DNA from: Candidatus Omnitrophota bacterium
GTDB lineage: Bacteria > Omnitrophota > Gorgyraeia > Zapsychrales > Fredricksoniimonadaceae
Length of the DNA stretch: 8,491 bases
NCBI GenBank assembly: GCA_017987425.1
Contig: JAGNTT010000077.1
Span: 1-8,491, forward strand
Direction of reading: 5' to 3'
The notes beneath the pieces were generated by a model. That model did no database searches. It had not been told where the DNA came from and saw nothing but the letters and a program-made list of their open reading frames with translations. This document shows, in pieces, positions 1 to 5,182 of this stretch (the first letter of the stretch is position 1; the number at the start of each line of letters is the position of its first letter). A program made the position numbers and the translations under genes.

Positions 1-125
1 GGTCCGCACTGGATATCCAGGCCATGGCAGTTTTCGATCCCGCATTTTTCCCCGGCTGCAGATAACGGTATAACTGCCGCTAAAAAAGCAACCAAACCTA
101 AAACTGTTAATGTTCTTTTCGCCAT
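1..125 (-). CDS. Small exported Cys-containing protein, N-terminal fragment (cut by window edge)
   Basis: Reading leftward from the ATG at 123-125, 41 codons stay open to the window edge. The peptide begins MAKRTLTVLGLVAFLAAV, continues IPLSAAGEKCGIENCHG, and so shows a basic n-region, a hydrophobic core and an Ala-rich cleavage region (SAA/G, near residue 24): a standard Sec signal peptide. The visible mature part already holds three cysteines (GEKCGIENCHGLDIQCG), which suggests a small disulfide-rich or metal-binding periplasmic protein. I do not recognise the family, and the C-terminus is outside the window. No good ribosome binding site lies just before the ATG. A GTG 12 nt upstream is in frame (GTG ATA CGT CAG ATG) but has no better site. 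The call rests on the signal-peptide pattern alone, so the gene is likely rather than certain. Confidence 0.6.
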   Translation of the reverse strand, partial: MAKRTLTVLGLVAFLAAVIPLSAAGEKCGIENCHGLDIQCG

Positions 126-500
126 CTGACGTATCACGAAATCACTGTACCACTATTCCTTTCTCTTTCACAGAAATACCTTCATCACATCAAAAACGAA
201 ATCACATCTATGAAACATTAAATAAATTTGAAGTGAACCAATGACCAACACTATTTTCTCAATCCTCGCGCCCTGCCTGCCGGCAGTCAGGCGCACGGGG
301 CGAAACCTTTCCAGCCCTTCTAGCGGTATACATTTAGAGGATATCGCGAAAGTATTTTGTAAAGTTAGACACAACAATCTAAATCATGATAAAGTTATCA
401 CTTAAGCTGAGGTTCCCAAGATATATCCGCGTCGATGATGATATTAGTCTTTGGGCGCGCAGCACAAGACCTAATAAAAAACAGCAAACGTGGTCACATC
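126..500. other. Gene-poor 375-bp spacer
   Basis: I see no convincing coding sequence here. The stretch separates the leftward secreted-protein fragment from the rightward zinc-ribbon gene, so it should hold divergent promoters. The best rightward candidate is weak: TAGACA at 366-371, an 18-bp gap, and TAAAGT at 390-395. No strong leftward promoter was found. The one clear structure is the near-palindrome at 272-291. The left half is AT-rich compared with the genes to its right. Confidence 0.6.
272..291. repeat. 20-bp near-perfect palindrome (REP-like)
   Basis: CCTGCCTGCCGGCAGTCAGG is an inverted repeat of two 10-bp arms with a single mismatched position and no loop. It is GC-rich in an AT-rich spacer and has no T-run after it on either strand, so it does not look like an intrinsic terminator. 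Palindromes of this CCTGCCTGC/GCAGGCAGG type occur as dispersed intergenic repeats in various bacterial genomes. Only this one copy is visible here. Confidence 0.55.
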
Positions 501-785
501 ATGAACAGCAATGAATTAATTTCAGGTGAGGGCTTCGACCCAGAGAACCTGCCCGTATTCAACGGCGAATTGGTGAAACTGCATGAATACGGCTCCGGCT
601 CCTGTTTCGGCTGCGGCGGCATGGTTACTTGCTACAAGGAAACCGGCAGCGGTCGCATTCTTAACCTGTGTATGAAGTGCGGCGAAGTCGTCCAGTCGCT
701 CCGCAAAGTCAACGGCAAGCTGCAAGATGGTTTCGAGCCGGGAACCGCTCCCCCGCCGCTGCGTGATGAGAATTTGAAGTTTTAA
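501..785 (+). CDS. Small zinc-ribbon-like protein, unknown function
   Basis: This 94-residue protein of unknown family carries a CxxC pair at Cys35/Cys38 (CFGCGG) and a second pair at Cys57/Cys60 (CMKCGE), separated by 18 residues. That spacing fits a single zinc ribbon. An acidic N-terminal segment (FDPENLPVFNGELVKL) comes before it and a Pro-rich tail (EPGTAPPPLRDE) follows. There is no signal peptide or membrane segment, so a cytosolic metal-binding protein is expected. The frame is open from an ATG at 435, but the 22 extra residues (MMILVFGRAAQ...) look unrelated to the rest. I prefer the ATG at 501, although neither start has a good ribosome binding site. It lies 46 bp before the exported-protein gene on the same strand, so the two may be co-transcribed. 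A binding partner cannot be named from the sequence. Confidence 0.7.
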   Translation: MNSNELISGEGFDPENLPVFNGELVKLHEYGSGSCFGCGGMVTCYKETGSGRILNLCMKCGEVVQSLRKVNGKLQDGFEPGTAPPPLRDENLKF

Positions 786-831
786 TGAATAATAAAGATA
801 ACATGCTTTAAATCGCTAATTTGGAGGCTCT

Positions 832-1545
832 ATGATCCGCACAACACACCTTGGACCAACATTGTTTGCCGCTGTTCTCCTGACGGTTGCGTTCAACGCA
901 CCTTACGCCGCTGCTCAGGACGCCCAACCGCCCGCGCAAAATAAAGGCGGCGTTGGCGGGTTCTTAAAAAAACTCGGCAAAGGCATCGATGACGCCGTTA
1001 AGACCGGCACCCAAGGAACACAGGGCGCGGTTGATACCATCAACCAGACTCACGCCGCCGTGAATGGCACCGTGCGCGGTCGCGTCGCCCTGCAAAGCGG
1101 CAAAACCGTGACATGCTTTAACGGCATCACGGCCTGCTATCTCGGCCCCGCGAACATGACCAGTCCCGGCCAGTCCCAAGGCGTGCCGATGATGCTCGTC
1201 CTCCCGGACGGACAAGCCGTCGCCAACAATGCCGACGAGTTGGCTCATTTGGGGGTGCTGGTGCTGCCTCAGACGGGTGTTGCTTCTGGCAACACTGATA
1301 CCGGATACAGCGACGGTTTAGGATGCACTGACCCCTCCTGGACGAAAGACGAAATTGTGCGCCGCCGCCGCGAAATCATGGACTGCCAGGCCGACGAGAT
1401 CACCGAACGCGCGGCTCAACGCGCCCTGGCACGGCAGGCCAAGACCGACGCGGAACGCAACAAAGCCCAGCAGCAGCTTGAAGCCGACACCAAAGCGCAA
1501 TTCGAAGCAATACAGCGCGCCGCAGCGAACCCTCCCAAACAATAG
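832..1545 (+). CDS. Exported protein with charged helical tail, unknown function
   Basis: This 237-residue protein starts at an ATG with a strong ribosome binding site (GGAGG at 823-827). Residues 1-28 form a Sec signal peptide, with likely cleavage after Ala28 (YAAA/QD). Next come a Gly-rich amphipathic segment (about 39-80; FLKKLGKGIDDAVKTG), a central region with Cys95 and Cys102 and a PDGQAVAN stretch, and a linker with Cys165. The C-terminal helix (about 170-232) is rich in Arg, Ala, Glu and Gln, carries Cys185, and is likely a coiled coil. The four cysteines in an exported protein could form disulfides. I do not recognise the family. The gene is relatively GC-rich. It converges on the two-component genes, and no strong plus-strand terminator follows it. 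Confidence 0.8.
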   Translation: MIRTTHLGPTLFAAVLLTVAFNAPYAAAQDAQPPAQNKGGVGGFLKKLGKGIDDAVKTGTQGTQGAVDTINQTHAAVNGTVRGRVALQSGKTVTCFNGITACYLGPANMTSPGQSQGVPMMLVLPDGQAVANNADELAHLGVLVLPQTGVASGNTDTGYSDGLGCTDPSWTKDEIVRRRREIMDCQADEITERAAQRALARQAKTDAERNKAQQQLEADTKAQFEAIQRAAANPPKQ

Positions 1546-1620
1546 GCAAGGGACACTTCTGACATATGAATCGATCTCACCCAGATGAGATGCCGTTTAA
1601 TTAACTTTTCAAGACCTCAT

Positions 1621-1657
1621 AAAAAAACCTCCGCCGGAAAGATTTCCGACGGAGGTT
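1621..1657 (-). terminator. Intrinsic terminator of the leftward two-component genes
   Basis: The arms at 1626-1640 (AACCTCCGCCGGAAA) and 1643-1657 form a 15-bp stem with one mismatch around a tiny loop. Seven A's at 1621-1627 on the plus strand become a run of U's right after the stem in a leftward transcript. The hairpin lies about 30 bp past the response-regulator stop. On the plus strand no U-run follows the stem directly, so it is mainly a leftward terminator. It may still slow rightward transcription from the convergent gene. Confidence 0.9.
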
Positions 1658-1685
1658 GACCGCATTCTTATTTTCAGCTATTACC

Positions 1686-2063
1686 TTATTCTATTCCTTT
1701 TCCCAAAGCCACCTTCATCACGTGACGCACATCATCCAATTCGAAAGGTTTTTTCAGACATCCGATCGCCCCCAAACGCATCGCCTCGTCCTTCATTTCC
1801 TGAAGGGAATATCCCGACATCATCACAACCGGCAAGAGCGGCAGGGCGCTTTTAATTTCCCGCAAGACATCGACGCCGTTTTTCTCCGGCATCATGATAT
1901 CGAGAAACGCGATGTCGAACTGCTGCTCCCGTGCCGCTTTGGCCGCTTCGCGCGGGTCGCGCACGACCGTGATGTCATGACCGAAATACCCGAGCGTAAA
2001 ATCAAAAAAATCACCGATCACCTTTTTATCGTCGACTACCAACACTTTAATGCGATTGGTCAT
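1686..2063 (-). CDS. Single-domain response regulator (CheY-like receiver)
   Basis: This 125-residue protein is a lone receiver domain with no output domain. The acidic pocket is Asp11-Asp12 (VVDDKK), the phospho-acceptor is Asp55 (FLDIMMPEKNG), the switch Ser is Ser83 (MMSGYS), and the conserved Lys is Lys105 (LKKPFE). All expected catalytic positions are present, so it should take phosphate from a histidine kinase and signal by protein contact, as CheY, Spo0F or DivK do. Its start at 2063 has a good ribosome binding site, AGGGGG at 2069-2074. It begins 12 nt after the stop of the kinase gene, making that kinase the obvious donor. A strong terminator follows it. With no DNA-binding domain, its downstream target lies outside this pair. 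Confidence 0.95.
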   Translation of the reverse strand: MTNRIKVLVVDDKKVIGDFFDFTLGYFGHDITVVRDPREAAKAAREQQFDIAFLDIMMPEKNGVDVLREIKSALPLLPVVMMSGYSLQEMKDEAMRLGAIGCLKKPFELDDVRHVMKVALGKGIE

Positions 2064-2075
2064 GACTACCCCCTG

Positions 2076-2981
2076 TTATACGAGTTCTTCAATGGGTAAT
2101 ACCACCACAAACGTCGTCCCGCCCGGGCCGGACTGAACTTCAATTCCGCCGCCGTGTTCTCTGATCAAATCGTGACAGAGCGCGAGGCCTATACCGGCAC
2201 CGGTTGTTTTTGTTGAAAAGAACGGTTCAAAAATATGAGCTTTGATTTCCTCCGGAATGCCGGGACCGTTATCCGCAAAGGAAATCCTGATCCTGCGTTT
2301 CATAGTATCAAAAGAGGTCGTAACATGCAACGATCTCTCCTGGCCGCGGGGCAGACTGCCTAAGGCCTCACAGGCATTGACGGAGATGTTCATGAAGACC
2401 TGCTGAAGATGGACCGGATCCGCCAGGACCGCCGGAACGGGATCCTGCAGTATTTTGTCCCAATGCACCCGCCTGATGCGAAGTTCATCGGTCAGCAGAT
2501 TCAGTGAACGTTCGAGCACCGCGTTGACGTCGGTCTTTACCTTCTCAATTTTTCTGTGCCTGATCAGGGCCATCAAGTTGTTGAGCATCTCTTTGAGATA
2601 CACGGACTGTTCATCCATCAGACAGACAGGCCGATAAAACGTGTTGTCCTTGGGCATCTCCTGTTTCATGAAACGGACGAATCCGTGAATGGCGGTGATC
2701 GGCTGGCTGATCTGATGAAGAATACCGGCGCTTAACGCGGCGGCGGCCGTAACCTTTCCGGATTCGATGAGCCTGACCTGCGTCGCCTTTAATTCTTCGA
2801 TGGTTTTGTGCAATTCCTGATTTTTGCGGTGAAGCTCTTCTTCAAGGAGAGTGGTGCGTTTGCGGCTTTCAATGCTTTTGAAAAGCGCGATGGCAAGCGT
2901 GATGACGGCGTAACATAATACAATAACTATGATGATCAGGGAGATGTCCGAGACGCTCGCTGCAAAGCCAGAAAGATTCAT
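2076..2981 (-). CDS. Membrane-anchored sensor histidine kinase
   Basis: This 301-residue kinase has one N-terminal membrane segment (about 13-34), a charged coiled-coil linker (about 38-75), and then the kinase core. The phospho-acceptor is His89 in GILHQISQPITAI, close to the H-box of NtrB/DctB/FixL-like kinases (HEINQPL type). The N-box is QQVFMNISVNACEAL with Asn198 and Asn202. The G1 box is DNGPGIP with Asp237, the F-box is IFEPFFSTK (250-258), and the G2 box is GAGIGLAL (261-268). All ATP-binding motifs look intact. There is no periplasmic loop, PAS or HAMP domain, so the signal must be sensed in the membrane, through the linker, or by a partner protein. AAGG precedes the ATG by 6 nt. 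The receiver-only regulator follows 12 nt after the stop. Confidence 0.95.
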   Translation of the reverse strand: MNLSGFAASVSDISLIIIVIVLCYAVITLAIALFKSIESRKRTTLLEEELHRKNQELHKTIEELKATQVRLIESGKVTAAAALSAGILHQISQPITAIHGFVRFMKQEMPKDNTFYRPVCLMDEQSVYLKEMLNNLMALIRHRKIEKVKTDVNAVLERSLNLLTDELRIRRVHWDKILQDPVPAVLADPVHLQQVFMNISVNACEALGSLPRGQERSLHVTTSFDTMKRRIRISFADNGPGIPEEIKAHIFEPFFSTKTTGAGIGLALCHDLIREHGGGIEVQSGPGGTTFVVVLPIEELV

Positions 2982-3003
2982 GAGAAACCTTGCACAGGTT
3001 ATT

Positions 3004-3046
3004 AAAAAAAACCGGACCGAACTACTCCCGGGGAGTGGTGCGGTTT
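3004..3046 (-). terminator. Intrinsic terminator or attenuator between the DUF192 and kinase genes
   Basis: The arms AAACCG (3009-3014), ACC (3016-3018) and ACTCCC (3024-3029) pair with GGGAGT (3031-3036), GGT (3037-3039) and CGGTTT (3041-3046). This gives a long interrupted stem with an internal bulge. The A-run at 3004-3011 becomes eight U's after the stem in a leftward transcript. It lies 27 bp past the DUF192 stop, and the U-run ends only 22 nt before the kinase ATG. It can act as the end of the upstream unit or as an attenuator for the kinase and regulator. Confidence 0.75.
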
Positions 3047-3072
3047 CGAATCACGATAAACCTTTCACATCG

Positions 3073-3528
3073 TTATTTAAAAACAACTTCATCCCCGACC
3101 TTTAACCCGTAAATGCGCGCATAACTGGCATTGACTTCAAGCACATAACGGGACACGTCCGCCGCTTTATACTCCGGGCAAGGGTCCGCGGCACACGGAA
3201 GAACACCTTCTTGTATACCCACAATTTTAAAATGTTCGTTTATCCAGATCATATCGAGAGGGATGAGTGTATCTTTCATCCAGAAATCGTACAAACCGTT
3301 ATCCGGAAAAATAAATAACATGCCCTGGTCGGCGGGCATGGATGTGCGTTCCTGCAGACCTTTGGCCCTTGCTTCCTGTGTTGCAACCACCTCGACGTTG
3401 ACGCAGCGGTCGCTGAAGCAGACCTGTTTTGGTTCAGCGGCGTTTGGTGCAGGCCCGAAGAGTAAGCAGTAGGCAGTAAGCAGTAAGCAGAAAACAAAAA
3501 CCGGACCAAATGACAAAGTCTTTTTCAT
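3073..3528 (-). CDS. DUF192 family exported protein
   Basis: From the ATG at 3528 the protein is 151 residues. The mature part shows the DUF192 pattern: AKGLQERTSMPADQGMLFIF, then DFWMKDTLIPLDMIWI, then a PCAADPCPEY segment, YVLEVNAS, and the C-terminal GLKVGDEV. Family members are small, usually exported, and of unsettled function. Residues 1-31 are a signal peptide (MKK n-region, cleavage near NAA/E). Residues 14-23 (CLLLTAYCLL) of its hydrophobic core are encoded by a tandem 7-bp repeat array. The frame is open further up, with ATGs at 3555 and 3597. I prefer 3528 because it gives a compact signal peptide with a normal basic start. No start has a strong ribosome binding site. The gene follows maf-M48 and is followed by a hairpin terminator. 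Confidence 0.9.
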   Translation of the reverse strand: MKKTLSFGPVFVFCLLLTAYCLLFGPAPNAAEPKQVCFSDRCVNVEVVATQEARAKGLQERTSMPADQGMLFIFPDNGLYDFWMKDTLIPLDMIWINEHFKIVGIQEGVLPCAADPCPEYKAADVSRYVLEVNASYARIYGLKVGDEVVFK

Positions 3529-3638
3529 AGAAGAAATATTTTTAATGAGGTTCATTAGTGTTACTTTCGTTTTTAAATTTAATTGCGATTCTAACACGCC
3601 TTTGACTTCTGCTTACTGCCTACTGTTTACTGCTTACT
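3461..3638. repeat. 178-bp element with inverted terminal arrays of 7-bp repeats (AGTAAGC type)
   Basis: The right-hand array at 3609-3638 and the left-hand array at 3461-3490 are inverted copies. On the plus strand the left one reads AGTAAGC, AGTAGGC, AGTAAGC, AGTAAGC, AG. The reverse complement of the right one reads AGTAAGC, AGTAAAC, AGTAGGC, AGTAAGC, AG. They match at 27 of 30 positions. The 118 bp between them are AT-rich and hold the candidate DUF192 start codons. One end abuts the maf-M48 stop codon (3639-3641) and the other lies inside the DUF192 signal-peptide coding region. The arms could pair in DNA or RNA. No transposase is present. Confidence 0.8.
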
Positions 3639-4970
3639 TTATTTCTGCTCTCCGGTCAGATTCAAATACTCACGGAAATTCAACTGATCATCGGTGTATT
3701 TTCCGGCGGAGGCAATGCGCTGTGTCAGGTACGGATGCGTGCGCCAGTAGCTGTACGGCGTGGACGCCTCCTTATCCTGCTGGGCCTTTAATATCTTGAG
3801 CATCCCTACCATTCCTTCGGGATTGTACCCCGCCTTCTTCATGTATTTGATCCCGAGGCTGTCGGCCTGGTATTCATCCCCGCGGGCATGTTCAAAAAAC
3901 AGCGAAGAAAGAGCCACATTCACACCCGCGGCAAAATCACCGTCGGTGGTTGCGATTGCTGCCGCCTGCAGAAGCAGATCGCCGTACATCGCCTGCATGC
4001 GCTTGATGGAATGCCTGGCCGTGATGTGCGCAACCTCATGCGCGATGACGGAAGCAAGCTCATCGTCATTTTTAACTTTATCAATGAGCCCTTTGTAAAT
4101 ATAGATGTACCCTCCCGGCAGGCTCACGGCATTTAGCCTGTCCTCGTCGATGACCTTGATCGTATAGACCAGCTCCTGCCGGTCGCAGACCGCCACGATG
4201 CGCTTGAGAATTTTCTCGACGCGTTCGTTCACATCCACTTCCGAACTCAACGGCAGCTGCCTGTCGATCTGCTGAGCTATGCCGGCGCCGATGCTTTTTT
4301 CCCGTTCTGATCCGTAAAGAAGCGTTTCTTCCTGCCGGGTCGCCAGATTATATTCCGTAGAGCATCCCGTCAACGCAACCGTCATAAACAGCATGAGAAC
4401 CGACACGCCGACTTTGCGCAGCATAAGACGCAATTTGGCCAATGGCAGACCGACAACATTAAAATAGCATCCTTCGATACGGCGGATGAACATGCTGCCC
4501 TTGCCCTCGATATCGAAACCGCCCGCCTTATCAAGCGGCGACATGTGAGTGTAATATTCGTCAATCGCTTCTTCGGAAATTTTGGTCATGAAAATCTTGG
4601 TCTTCTCGTAATCGACGATTTCTTTTCCAGCCTTCACGTCGATCAAAGCAATCCCGGTATAGACCCAATGCGGCCGGCTCATCAGCAGTTTCAGATTGTC
4701 TTTGGCCTGCTTCATATCTTTGGGCTTGCCGATGATCCTTTTGCCCCCGACGTAAACAATCGTGTCGGCGCCAATGACAATACCGTCCTTTGTTCGGGAT
4801 GCCACATCACGCGCCTTTAATAACGCGTTGTCTTTGACAAAGCGCATGCAGGTCGTGGTGATTTTCTTAAGTTCGTCTTTCCGGCTGGGAACAATCGTGT
4901 AAGGAATCCCCATGAGATTCATCAGATTTTTACGCTGGGCGGATGCTGAGGCGAGGATGAGCGGCTTCAT
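3639..4970 (-). CDS. Maf nucleotide pyrophosphatase fused in frame to an M48 lipoprotein metalloprotease
   Basis: One uninterrupted 443-residue frame encodes two proteins. Residues 1 to about 185 are a Maf-type nucleoside triphosphate pyrophosphatase (usual length about 190-200): LASASAQRK (6-14), GADTIV with Asp69, GKP (81-83), DKAGGFDIEG (147-156) and NVVGLP (171-176). Residues 183-203 look like a lipoprotein signal (MLRKVGVSVL, then LTGC with Cys203). Residues 204-443 are an M48 zinc metalloprotease: HEVAHITARH supplies His311, Glu312 and His315; Glu366 of EYQAD is the expected third zinc ligand; THPYLTQRI ends the domain. No stop separates the halves. ATGs at 4422-4424 (Met183) and 4392-4394 (Met193) could start a separate lipoprotease, but no clear ribosome binding site precedes Met183. 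The 5' ATG also lacks one and lies 6 bp from a repeat array. Maf is cytosolic while M48 lipoproteins act outside the inner membrane, so a single fused product would be topologically odd. Confidence 0.9.
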   Translation of the reverse strand: MKPLILASASAQRKNLMNLMGIPYTIVPSRKDELKKITTTCMRFVKDNALLKARDVASRTKDGIVIGADTIVYVGGKRIIGKPKDMKQAKDNLKLLMSRPHWVYTGIALIDVKAGKEIVDYEKTKIFMTKISEEAIDEYYTHMSPLDKAGGFDIEGKGSMFIRRIEGCYFNVVGLPLAKLRLMLRKVGVSVLMLFMTVALTGCSTEYNLATRQEETLLYGSEREKSIGAGIAQQIDRQLPLSSEVDVNERVEKILKRIVAVCDRQELVYTIKVIDEDRLNAVSLPGGYIYIYKGLIDKVKNDDELASVIAHEVAHITARHSIKRMQAMYGDLLLQAAAIATTDGDFAAGVNVALSSLFFEHARGDEYQADSLGIKYMKKAGYNPEGMVGMLKILKAQQDKEASTPYSYWRTHPYLTQRIASAGKYTDDQLNFREYLNLTGEQK

Positions 4971-4976
4971 ATGATT

Positions 4977-5174
4977 GAAGGACGTAGGATGAGGGACGTA
5001 AGACGTTGGTTGATATTAGAAAAAAGATGGTCCGAAAATGTAAGACGAAAAACAAGCAATGACGAGCCGCGATTAAAAGATGAATTCTGTAGAGTAATAT
5101 CTTCGGAGTTATTCATTTATCTCTTCTTTTCTGCCTAACAGCATCTATCGTCCCTCGTCTTACGTCTTTCGTCT
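4977..5174. repeat. 198-bp intergenic element with inverted terminal arrays of 7-bp repeats (GACG core)
   Basis: At 4980-5007 the plus strand reads GGACGTA, GGATGAG, GGACGTA, AGACGTT. At 5147-5174 it reads ATCGTCC, CTCGTCT, TACGTCT, TTCGTCT, which is the inverted form (AGACGAA, AGACGTA, AGACGAG, GGACGAT). Each array has four 7-bp units with a GACG or GATG core every 7 bp. Isolated units AGACGAA (5043-5049) and TGACGAG (5060-5066) lie between. The element fills almost the whole gap from 8 bp after the pyrE stop to 6 bp before the maf start. I see no gene, terminator or convincing promoter inside it. The layout matches the 3461-3638 element although the unit sequence differs. Confidence 0.75.
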
Positions 5175-5182
5175 GATTTGTC

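Noticed and set aside
168..377. 69-codon open frame on the minus strand in the left spacer
   Set aside because: The translation has no signal peptide, domain or good ribosome binding site. Part of it is simply the palindromic repeat read as protein. It is most likely a chance frame.
366..395. Possible rightward promoter TAGACA-18-TAAAGT
   Set aside because: It has several mismatches and an unfavourable spacer in AT-rich DNA, where such matches are expected by chance. Mentioned only in the spacer entry.
435..500. N-terminal extension of the zinc-ribbon gene to the ATG at 435
   Set aside because: The 22 extra residues look unlike the rest of the protein and the ATG has no ribosome binding site. 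It cannot be fully excluded because the 501 start also lacks one.
1355..1588. 77-codon open frame overlapping the exported protein in another frame
   Set aside because: The Arg/Pro/Thr-rich translation is typical of a frame-shifted read of a GC-rich gene. No start signal is present.
1574..1591. Inverted repeat ATCTCA...TGAGAT as a rightward terminator
   Set aside because: The stem is only 6 bp of mixed pairs and no proper T-run follows. Too weak to annotate.
1656..2099. 147-codon open frame antisense to the response regulator
   Set aside because: The His-rich, low-quality translation lies opposite a clear receiver domain with intact motifs: a shadow frame.
3005..3507. Shared 12-mer AAAAACCGGACC at about 3007-3018 and 3496-3507
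   Set aside because: The match is short and A-rich, lies in unrelated contexts (a terminator arm and signal-peptide codons), and shows no extended similarity. Probably chance.
3461..3638. Repeat arrays as a CRISPR
   Set aside because: The units are 7 bp, directly tandem, without unique spacers and without cas genes nearby.
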